Of a DNA stretch of 64,000 nucleotides, positions 1 to 10,200 are shown one piece after another (position 1 is the stretch's first letter; each line of letters opens with the position of its first letter). Position numbers and translations under genes: made by a program. The DNA is from Ursus arctos (taxonomy: Eukaryota > Chordata > Mammalia > Carnivora > Ursidae): contig NW_026622863.1 of the NCBI RefSeq assembly GCF_023065955.2, forward strand, positions 48,404,177-48,468,176. Reading direction: 5' to 3'. The notes under the pieces are model-generated. The model saw only the letters and a program-made list of their open reading frames with translations. It searched no databases and was not told the DNA's origin.

Positions 1-109
1 GGGTTTGACAAGGCTGAGAACCACTGCTCTACTTGCTCTGTTCGTTGTTGATCTGCCTTCAACTTTTCCCTCCTTCCCTCTTGCTGACTCGATGGCAGGC
101 AGACTAGAC

Positions 110-270
110 TCCCTGCTGTTCCTCCAAGTCCCAAGCTTGGTCCGGACTCAGGGCCTTTGCACCTGCTATGCCCTCACTTAGAATGCTCCTTCCCAGAAAA
201 GGAGGCTCACCTCTCTCATCGTTCAGGTCTTTGCACAAGTGCACCTCCTCAGAGAGGCCTTATTTGCTTA
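110..270 (+). mobile_element. L2 LINE remnant
   Basis: L2 3'-half landmarks 'CAGGGCCTTTGCACCTG' and 'CCTCCTCAGAGAGGCCTTA'. Confidence 0.65.
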
Positions 271-543
271 TTTTATGTCCCTAGCACAGAGACCTCCAGA
301 CTTGTACCCAACTGCTAGCTTCACATCTCTAGAACGATGTCGAATGGACACCTCAAACTTAAAATGCAAAGTGGAACTCCTCATCTGCTCAAATGTGTTT
401 CTACCAGGGTCTTCCTCATTCCAGTACATGGAAAATGCACCCTTTCACTTCTCAGGCTCAACACTAGGAGTCCTCTCTTTCCCTCCCACTCAACATCCGA
501 TCAGCAATTCTATTGCCTCTACCTTCAAAATGTATAGTAGACA

Positions 544-652
544 GGGTGCCTGGCTGGCTCAGTCAGCGGAGTGTGTGACTCTTGATCTCGGGGTTGTAAG
601 TTCGAGCCCCATGTTGGGTGTAGGGATTACTTTAAAAAAATAAAATCTTAAG
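544..652 (+). mobile_element. Can-SINE, short form
   Basis: GGTGCCTGGCTGGCTCAGTC head and A-rich TAAAATCTTAA tail, flanked by a duplicated TATAGTAGAC. Confidence 0.85.
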
Positions 653-1509
653 AAATATATATATAGTAGACTATTCTAGATTAAAAGAGACTAATGAGGT
701 ATAACAACCCAATGCGATGCATGAATATTGACTGAATCTTGGATAGAAAAATACTTTATAGACATAGAAGATATTTTGGGACAATGTGAATATGAACTCT
801 TTATTGACTAATGGCATGGAATTGGTGTTAATTTTTGTAGGTGTGATAACAGTAACGTAACAATATAGGACACGTCCTTAGTCTTGGGAGAGGCATGCTG
901 AAGAACTTGGGGGTGAGGAGTCATGAGGTTTATACTTATTTTCAAATGGATCAGGACTCTTTCCCCCCCTTTTTTCTGCTTTATTTTTCATCATAGCACT
1001 TTTCACTCTCTCACATTTACTTACTCACTTGCTTGTTTTTCGGTTTCCCCGTGAAAGAATGTAAGATCCACAAGGGTAGAGATTTCTGTCTGTACTGTTT
1101 ACTGCTGGGTTCTTGGTGCCTAGGGGAATGCCTGGTATGCATTCAGCAAAGAGCGTGTGAATGAATGGATGGATGGAAGAAGGAACGGTGATGTGCCCAC
1201 AGGACCAAGCAGGAATGGGACTGCATGGAGGTGACCTGGTTATCTCACCTGGTGGTGGTGGTGGTGTGAGTGTGCGGAGGTGGGGAAGTAGGGTGCTGTG
1301 CATTTGCCTACACAAACTCAGCCTGCTCTGAGTTTTCTAGATTAATTGGACATTCTGATTTATAAAATGGGAGGCACTTTAGTTTTTATCTATTGGCTAC
1401 CTCTTCAAAAGGTCTACGAACTACTGGAATTACTGTGTAGTAGCCAGACCACTAGTTTGCAGTCTGTCCATACGAATCCCTGAAAAGTTGCCTTGGACTC
1501 TGGAGACAC

Positions 1510-1890
1510 TTGCTCACTTGCCCAGGTTCGAAATCCTGGCTCCACCATTAATGCTGGGCAAGGGACCTAACCTCTTTGAGACTCAGTTTTCTCATCTATA
1601 AAATGGGGATATCAGGGGTGCCTGAATGGCTCAGTGGTTAAACGTCTGCCTTTGGCTCAGGGCGTGATCCCGCTGTCCTGGGATCGAGCCCCGCTTCGGG
1701 CCCCCTGCTCCACTGGGAGCCTGCTTCTTCCTTTCCCACTCCCCCCGCTTGTGTTCCCTCTCTTGCTGGCTGTCTCTCTCTCTGTCAAATAAATAAATAA
1801 CATCTTTAAAAAAAATAAAAATAAAATGGGGATATCCATCTCTCCTCCACAGAATTATTGTGAAGCCGAACTGAGATCATTCATGAAATG
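1510..1890 (+). mobile_element. MIR split by a Can-SINE
   Basis: 'ACTCAGTTTTCTCATCTATA' then, after the SINE at 1615-1822, 'CCACAGAATTATTGTGAAG'. Confidence 0.75.
1615..1822 (+). mobile_element. Can-SINE inserted in a MIR
   Basis: GGGGTGCCTGAATGGCTCAG head to an AAATAAATAA tail; flanking duplication AAAATGGGGATATC. Confidence 0.93.
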
Positions 1891-2114
1891 ATGAGCTTGA
1901 TTCAGGGGCTAGTGCCCCTTAGTTATGTTTCTGCTTGGCCCTTACGGGCATATCATCATCCATTTATTCAAACAAGCGACATTTGCTGAGCACCTACGAT
2001 GTGCTAAGCATAGGGTGCCATGGGAGGGTACAGGTCATATGTGCTCCTAGTAGATACTCAAGAAATGGTTGTCGTCATTGTCACCCGAATGGGCAGACCT
2101 GGATTTAAATCTCA

Positions 2115-2712
2115 CATCTGTGGTACAGGTGCTTTGCAAAGTAGTCTGATGGTTCTTCAAGCAGTTAGACATATCATCTGACCCAATTCCATCCCTAGGT
2201 ATATAGTCCAAAGAACTGAAAACCATACCCACACATATGTTCATAGCAGCATTCTTCATAATAGCTCAGAAGAAAGAGCCCAGATGACTATCAACTGATG
2301 GCCAAAGTGTGGTATATCCGTAATATTATTTGGCCATAAAAAGGAATGAAGTTTTGATATATGTTACGATATGGATTAATCTTGAAAGCAGTTTGCTAAG
2401 GGAAAGAAGCCAGACACAAAAGGCCATGTATTATGTCATTCAATTTATATAAAACATCCAGAATAGGCAAATCCATAAACACCAAAAGTAGGTTAGTGGT
2501 TGGGACAGGGAGGGGGAGCCGGGAGAATGGACAGTGACTGCCAAAGCGTAATATGGGGCTTCTTTTTGGACTGGCGAAAACGTTTTGGAATTACATTAGG
2601 TGATCGATGCATGACTTTGTGAATATACTAAACACCACTAAATGGTATACTTTAAAATGGTGAACTGTACAACACGTGAATTATATCTCAATTTATATAT
2701 GCAAAAAAAAAA
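2115..2712 (+). mobile_element. L1 (LINE-1) 3' end fragment
   Basis: Contains 'AAGAAGCCAGACACAAAAGG', 'ATCCAGAATAGGCAAATCCA' and 'TTTAAAATGGTGAACTGTAC', diagnostic of old mammalian L1 3' regions in sense, ending in an A-rich tail near 2702-2712. Confidence 0.75.
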
Positions 2713-3224
2713 TCATCAGAAAAAAAGTCCAAGTCAAGAGGATAGAACAGAATATATGAAACCAGACCTAAGAGTCAAGAGGTATTTAGTATGATACAGC
2801 ATTTCAGAGGGAAAAAGGAAGGATGAAGTAACTGTTCACCAAGAAATGGTAAGAGCAAATGCCTTCACCTTTCTGCACCTTGTTTCCTCTCCTCCAACAC
2901 GGATGTAACCACAGCTACTCCATACAACCATTGGGAATAGTGAATGACTAGAGTGCCTGGCACATGGGAAGCCCTCAGCAAATGGTTAACTGTCTTCATG
3001 ATAGGCCCAGGTGGTAGACCCACAGCATCTTAGAAACATCACAGGTGCAGTTTCATAGAATCCTGGAGTGCCAGGATGTCAGTCAGAACAGTGGAGTCTT
3101 AGAATAATGTACGTCGAGAATCTTGAAATCACAGAGCCATAGAATTGTAGGAGTTTTAGGGCCCAAAAGACCTCAGAGCACATCTCTCCCCATGATTTGC
3201 AAGTCTGTGGAGATTTTCAAATAG

Positions 3225-3440
3225 TCATAATATAATAATAATTATACAGCTAACAGTGCTTCCATTTGCCAGACACTTTGGTAAACACTTTCATATAGTC
3301 ACTACCCTACAAGAAGAGGCAGGCACTATTATTATCGCATTTTATGGCTTGGAAAACAGAGGCAAGAGAGGTTAAGTAACTTGCTCAAGGTCACACAGAC
3401 AGTGAGTAATAGAGCCAGGATCTGATCCCAGTCCGGAATC
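3225..3440 (-). mobile_element. MIR
   Basis: 'AGAGGTTAAGTAACTTGCTC' and 'AAGGTCACACAG', reverse MIR core. Confidence 0.75.
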
Positions 3441-3454
3441 TCTGTTCAGATTCC

Positions 3455-3570
3455 CAAGGCTTCACCCCAGAAATTCGGATTCAGTGGCTCTGGGCTGGGA
3501 CCCAGGAATCTGCATTCTAAGCTGCCTATATGATTCAGATACCAGCCAGGGCTGAGAACCACCAGTCTAG
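3455..3570. mobile_element. MER5-like hAT relic
   Basis: 'AGAAATTCGGATTCAGTGGC' and the terminal 'GGCTGAGAACCACCAGT' resemble MER5 ends. Confidence 0.6.
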
Positions 3571-3959
3571 CCCAGAGGTGGCAAACTGGTGGTCCTCAGG
3601 CCACAGGCAGCCCACAGCCACATAGTGGTTTTAAGACAGAGCCAACCTTTGAAAATCAGTTGATTTCACATGTTTCTGGCTTCTTCTGAAAATTTTGTAA
3701 GATGTGGCAACACTTTGTCTACATTCCCAAAGGGCAAGATTTGAGTCGCATTATATCTCTCTGATGAGGCCAGAGTCCTCAATTCTTTATGTTCCCTTGC
3801 TGAATCTTGGAGGCATTTCAATTTATAATCCCTGATTTGGCCCAGCTTCCACACTGTAAAGAAAGGAAACTGAGGCTTACAGAAGGGAAAGGAACCCAGA
3901 GTAACACAGCAAGTCCAATGTAGAAAGAGAGTAGACCTGTTTTCTTACTTAAAAATCCC

Positions 3960-4200
3960 ATAATAATATAAGCAGCTAACATTTTTTTAGAACTTTCTAT
4001 GAATTAGGCATACAGGCTAAGCGCTTTTTCAACATCAGTGAACACTGATCACTGCCCTTAAGTAGGTATCATAATGAATCTCATTTTGCAGATGAGAAAA
4101 ATGAGGCATGGAGAAATCAAGTCACTTGTTCAAGGTCGCACAGGTAAAGAAGAGTTATCAGAGTAAGATTCAACTCATCATCTGACTCCAGAGCCTGAGC
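3960..4200 (-). mobile_element. MIR
   Basis: Reverse MIR with 'CATTTTGCAGATGAGAAAAA' and 'CAAGGTCGCACAG'. Confidence 0.75.
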
Positions 4201-4924
4201 CTTTAGCCATTATCTCTTTCATTCTTTAGAGCCCCCTAAGTAATAAATAAGGAGAGGAAAAATCCTGGTTCTATAAACTTTTGATTCCACTATCTCAGAG
4301 TTCCTGTGGATTAGGGGGTAGGGTGAAAGGATCGGGTGCAGATGGTGCTGACCCCATCTTCCCTGAAACACGTGCAAACCCTTCATGAACTCTGAGCTCT
4401 TTGTGGCCGTGACCAAGGCAGAGGGAAGAGGCAATATCCTTGCCACCGTGTAAACGGTGTGGCCTGCTGGTGGGAAGGGATTCGGGAGAGACCTGGCAGA
4501 GCCGCTTCAGCACCAAGGACAGCAGCCGCGCTCCAAGCCCCGAGCCCCAAGTCTTTTTTGGGAATGATCCGCTTGGCAGCATTCTTCCAGGGCTTTCCGC
4601 CCACCGTATCCCCAGGAATTTGGGGGAACTCAGGTCGGTGGTTTCTCCCATCTCAGAGTAACAAGAATTCCCAAGAATTCCAGATTCCTTTTACCGAGGG
4701 TCTCTCTCTCTCTCTCGTCTTTGCTTCTAGGCAGACCCTAAGGAGCCCTCACAAGTGGCCTGTCCTCCTGCCAGGGGCTCTCGCCCCTCTGCATCGTGTG
4801 TGCAAGTACATGGGAGTGGGGAAGGGGAGAGAACACGGGGAGTGTACGCAGTTCCCCTCCCCTCCGCCTCCTACCCATCCAGGGCCAAGCCAGGGGCTTT
4901 GCAGCAAGCCCACCTGCCCGCGAG

Positions 4925-5260
4925 CACCGTGGTCATGGCAACCAGAGAGGCCGGAGTAGTGATTGGTCCGCTCCGTACCAAGCCCCTACGCCACCGCTTC
5001 CCCGTAACTGAGGCAACCAAGCGGCGCTGTCCTCCTCCTTCCATCCCTCCTAGAGAGGCCTGTGTAGGAGAGGGACCTGCCCCCTCCCTCGCTAGCAAAA
5101 CACCATTTCTTCAAAATGGTGGCTATCCCATACAATAATTAATGGAGAGAGGGAGTATGAGGCCATTTCTAAACTCTTCTGGATGTGGATGGGCTGTCAA
5201 TGAAGTCACTTCCGGTGAGAACCGGAAGTGGGAGGCAGGTTGCTCTAGGAGACGACGGGA
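4925..5260. promoter_or_regulatory. Candidate internal promoter/enhancer with ETS palindrome, CCAAT, YY1-like and X-box-like motifs
   Basis: Visible motifs: GTCATGGCAACC (RFX half site, 4932-4943), GATTGGTC (inverted CCAAT, about 4960), GTAACTGAGGCAACC (X-box-like, 5004-5018), AAAATGGTGGC (YY1-like, about 5113), and a perfect 10-bp inverted repeat CACTTCCGGT/ACCGGAAGTG at 5207-5230 whose arms are ETS/GABPA sites. This set is typical of TATA-less promoters. No coding exon of a host transcript is recognised nearby, so the function is inferred. Confidence 0.4.
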
Positions 5261-5572
5261 TGAGGTGGAAGGAAGAAGAAGGTCTAGAGAATCCCAAGAA
5301 GTTGGGATAAGATGGGAGGGGGGCGTAGAGGGTGGTCCAGGGCAAAGTCTCCCAGACCTTCACTCTCTCTCTGCATGAAGCCCACTCTAAGAGGTTTGGA
5401 GTCCCTAGGCTGACTCCCTAATAATACGACTAACTACTACCACGTATTTGATTGGCAAACGTCTTATCGGCCTTATCCCATTCAACTCCCACAGTAATCC
5501 AGTGATATGGGAGAAGTGTCTTCTCCCGAACCTCACCGGCTTTACAGAAACCCAGTCTTTGCCCCTGCTGAC

Positions 5573-5739
5573 CTGCTTGGCTCTGTCAGGGTTCATCGTG
5601 GTTTGGGGTTGAAGGATGTTGACCACCTCAGGCTTGGTCATTGCTTGTGGGATTTCTCGGACCTTCTCAGCAATAAAGCTGTGCACAGCATTCAAGGCCT
5701 CTGCTGTGCCCTGTACCAGGCATACTCGTTCTGTGGTTC
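5573..5739 (-). CDS. NOVA2: NOVA2 coding exon 3 (KH1 end and linker)
   Basis: Encodes [20 protein letters not shown] through [15 protein letters not shown]. The acceptor is GCTCAACAG|GA and the donor AAGCAG|GTCAGC, ending in phase 0. The next coding exon should start with AKLIVPN by analogy with human NOVA2; no such peptide is encoded on the minus strand between 1 and 5572. Confidence 0.95.
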
Positions 5740-6515
5740 CTGTTGAGCAAGGGAGAGAGAGGGCACCCTCATCACACAGGAATGGGAAGATTCCTGGGAG
5801 ACGGGCCCCATTTAATGGAAAGAGAAAACCTAGATCCAAAAAGTGGACCTGACTGGGCCCAGGTCACATGGTAAGCCTGGGGAGCTGGCATGGGCTCCCA
5901 GGCCATGGTGGGTAGCTGGGAAAGTGAGTGGAATGCCTGTTTTATAATCTGCACTTCGTGTCCCTCCCCCAAAACAACCCCAGGGGATGGAAGAATGATA
6001 CTTAAGCGCTTTGCGATGCCCACAGCAGCCCTGGGCAGGGGAGACTGGGCTCAGCTGCCTCTTCCCAGTCCTTGCCGGCTCCCGGTTGCCCTGGCAACCA
6101 TTCACTCACTCCCCCCCCACCCCCAGAAGCCGGGAGCTCAGGCCTGCAACGGTTGCCACAGTAACTGGAACCCCCTTATCGGTCTGGATGGCCGGGTCCT
6201 CAGCCCACCCCCAGGGGGACGAGGGACGAAGCCCCGTTGCCGTGGCAACCTCTGAAAGCCTGCAGCGAAGGCCTCTGGGCTTTTGGAGAGGATGGGGAAG
6301 GGCTGGGGGATGGGGAAGACAGAAGAGAGGCCAGAGTGCCCGCCTGGACCCACCAGATGGAGGGCTGAAGGGTGGGGGAGGGCACGGGTGTGGACAGGGG
6401 AGAGCAGAGGCAACTTGTGGAAGGGTAGGGACTCAGGGATGGAGAAAGGAGGGTGGGGTGGATGCCTTTGCTGGAGATTGTCTAGATTTTGGCTATGGTT
6501 TTAACCTAAGCATCC

Positions 6516-6563
<48 letters not shown>

Positions 6564-6694
6564 CTAAAGGTAGGGAGGCAGTGGGGTGAAAAGAAGCCAA
6601 CTCTGGGTGATGTTGGGATATATGTGTGTGGGACAGAGGCTCTGGGGGACACTCTGACCAGTGTGAATACATCTGTGAGACTGTTTGGGTGAGT

Positions 6695-6728
<34 letters not shown>

Positions 6729-7253
6729 CACGCGTTTCCATGCATGTGTATACCTGGGCAGGACTGGCTAAATTATCTTTATTTGCATATGTGCATAAGA
6801 GAAAGCCTGGGAGAGACTGAGATGTCAACAGACAACATGACACAGTGAATCCAGTAAAGATTGTGCAATCTTGCACACGGGAAAGACTTTGGGTGTCACT
6901 GTGATGTTCAAGGTTATGTATGTACTGTTTGTGAGACCAAGCTGCTTGTACAGGAGAGTTTGATAGAAAGAAACAAAGAGACCCATGAAGCAGCACTGGG
7001 GCTGTATAATGAATGAATATCACTTTGAGACCGGATGTCAGCGTGAGTGTTGGCAGAAAAGAGACAACCAGACACCTTTTGGTGTTCAAAAGACGGTTTG
7101 GATGACTGGTGTGTGGTATGTGTGTATATGTGCGTGAGTCTGTGTGTAGGAGACAGACAGACAGACAAGACTCTATCACTGGTGTGTGTCAATGTGAGAA
7201 AGAGAGAGGGAGACCGACAGGCAGACTCAAGGGTCAGCATGACAGGAGGACTG

Positions 7254-7290
<37 letters not shown>

Positions 7291-10200
7291 TGGGTGTATG
7301 CGTTACAGCCAGACAAAGACGGCTCTACCGTGACCGGCTGGTGTGACAGTGTGCATGCCTGGCTGAGCTGCACGTGTTTGGTGTGTGGAGTGGGTGTCTG
7401 TGTCTCTCTCTGGGTGGGACTCTGCCTGCAGGGACCAGTTAGCTCCCTGGGTCTGTAAAAGGTCTTGAGTGTGTGCCAGGCTCCATGTGCCTGAGTGTCT
7501 GGGACATTTGGGGGTAAGGGTCCAGTCTCCTGTGGGCATTCTACCACAGCATAGTGGTGCCACTACCTTGACCCCTCTCTGGCCATCTCAGCCTGGTGGG
7601 CCAGTCTCGCCATGTGTCCGAGTGTCACTGTCTTGGGGGCACTTGGGTGGTTGACATCCTCCATCTCCTCTGGGTCACTGTTCCTCACTGATTCCCCCCG
7701 ACCCCAGAACAATGGACTGGTCTGAGCCAAGGGTGAGTCAGCGTGCAGGCTGCCTCCGTCTGGGTGTAAATAGGAAAGGGTGTGGGTCAGGGTGGGAACT
7801 GGGGGGGGGGCGGGGTGGCCCTAGGGAGAGTCTGGCTGGAGTGGCTCCGCTCTCCATTTCTGCGAGGCTCCCTTCCAGCTCTAGGAGTCTGGGATTTCCC
7901 ACCCTTTGTAGTTCTCTAGTGGGGTCCACGAGGGCTTTGGGGGGCTTGCTTAGTCCCTGAAAGAGTGTCCAATAATGACAGCTGGTGCTTACAAAATACC
8001 AAGTGTTAGGCACTATTCTAAGCACTTTGAATATATTTGTGCACTTAATGTAGGAGGTAGGCAATATTATTATTCTCGATTTACTGCTAAGGACACAGAA
8101 AAGGTTTGGGATCTGTCTGAGTTCACTCAGACAGTAATGAAAGTTCCTGGATTCACACCCAGGTGTCTGGCTTCAGAGTCTGGACTTCTAACCCCGGAGC
8201 CACCCTGTGCTCAATTTGGGGGGTAGAAACTCTTGTGTGTGCTTGTGTGTGTGTTGGGAGACAACTTCATTTTTGCTATTGTATTTTTGATCGTAAAAAA
8301 GAGTATGTATGGATTTATTAAGTAGTCACTTAAGATTTTGTACTTTAAAGCAATATATGATAAATCAATAAATTTTTTTTAAAAAGTGTGTGTCTGTACT
8401 TTTCTTTGGGGGACAGAGCTTCAGGCAGATGCTCAAAGTCAGAAGGAGTTTGGAATCACTACGGTGTCGGAGTGAATGTATGGAAGTCTGTGTGCGTGGC
8501 TTTGGGCAGATGCCTTCTTCTTTCTGGGTCTCAGTTTCTCCACGAATGATATGGAAGGATAGAGTCTGGAACTTGGCTTTTCCTGTGCCAAGGAGGGGGC
8601 ACCCTTTGTGCTCTGCCCCTCTCTTGGGGTTAAGGGTCGGGTAGGTTTTTGTTTCACGCAGTAGACACAAGTGCAGTGTGAGTGCACGTGTGTGTCCATC
8701 TGTCTGTGTGTCTCTCCATTGTCATTTCTCATCTGTTCTGTATGTTTCAGTCACAGTGAACAAACTCCCCCTCCAGCCTTTGAACATGCAAGTTCATCTT
8801 CCTGGAGTACTCTTCCCTGCTTTTATCTAGCTCACTCTTACTTATTGTTCCGGGCCCCTCCTCCAGGAAGCCCTCCCTGACCTTTCCAGGCTGGGTCAGG
8901 TGCCCCGTCTGGGCTGCCACCATCCTCTGGGCTTCCCCTTCCTAGCCCTGACCACGCTGGATCATTGCTGGTGTTCAGCCTGTCTTCCCTACTGGGCTGT
9001 GAGATCTGTGAGGGAAAGTGGGGGATATGTCAATCACTGCTATGTGCTCATCTCTGTCCACAGAACAGGTGCTCAGAGAACGTAGGTTGAATAAATGAAT
9101 GAAAGGGTGTTAGCCAGGAGCAGAGGAAAATATGCTCTTCCTTTCAAGCAGTAGCACCTTCATTTCTTGTGTTCCTGTGGGTCCTGGGAAGTCCTAGGAG
9201 CAGGACTAGGATGTAGGGGGCCATGTCCCGCATCTCTGAGGTGGCACAAGCCATATGATCTGGAAATTCCACGTCAGCAGTGGGGAGGGGGCGCCGGACA
9301 CATGTCCTGGGGCTGGAGAGAAATGCTGGCTCACGTTGCTTGTTTGAACAGTATTTGACCCAAGAAAGCCAATGACTGTCCCATCCTCTGGGTTCTCAGC
9401 TGCCTGGCCTGTGGGGTGTGTCACTGAGTTGGGCGGAGATGATGTGTCTCATGTCACAGAATGTGATCCAGGCTTAAGGAACCAAGTGTCCTCGGATAAA
9501 TGCCCCAAGCAGAGGTCTTATTCGTATCTTATGGCCTAGGGGTCATATGGGGGAAACTGGGCCAGGGTGGAAGAGGAAAGCGAGGTGGGGGGTGTGCCTG
9601 GTTCCCTGGACAGTTCTCTAAACCTCTTGCCAAAGCTGCTTAGTGAGATGGGAGGCAGGGCAGGTGGAGGGAGGAGGGAGAGAGAGGGAGAATATGAATG
9701 TGTCCTGACCCTGAGCTCCAGCTCTGGTGTTTGACCTAAAAAATCCAAGGGGATTAAGGATGAACTAGAATCAGCTCTGGACCAAAGATGCGATTCTGGG
9801 GGCCTTCTCTGGGGGACATCCCTAGATGTCCAAGCTCAGGCACTGGTCTTGGGAGGGGGAGATGGAGGGGGTGACAGATAACGCAGGGGGGCAGTAGAGG
9901 GAGTGGAGGGGCCTTGGAAATGTTGTGGTTGTGGGGAGAGAGCAAGCTGGAGGAGAGGCAGAAAAGGGGTTGGGTTTGGAGGAAGGAAAGAAAAAGCACG
10001 TGAGGGCTGAGACCGGGAAGGAAACATGAATGGAGAGGTGGGTGAGTAGAGTCAGGAAGAAATGAGGGGCAATCCAACAGATCATTGAGGGGGTGCTACT
10101 GAATATTGGTTGAGTGGATGACTGACCACAGAGAGTTAAGGAGCAAGAGAAAGAAAAACGTGAGACTATAAGAGGTGGAGGGAAGGCAAAGATGGGGCGG

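Larger units (their letters stand above)
1..5572 (-). other. NOVA2: NOVA2 intron 3 (partial)
   Basis: No coding exon is visible. The stretch holds two Can-SINEs, an L1 3' fragment, several MIR/L2 relics, two MER5-like relics and, at 4.4-5.4 kb, a GC-richer segment with promoter-type motifs listed separately. Confidence 0.8.

Noticed and set aside
4660..4685. Heat-shock-element-like CAAGAATTCC repeat
   Set aside because: Only a short direct duplication; spacing of GAA/TTC units does not fit a proper HSE trimer.
1..5572. NOVA2 last exon (KH2/KH3)
   Set aside because: Looked for the KLIVPN, GLIIGKGG and ITYEQG-type peptides on minus; none present, so the exon is outside the window.
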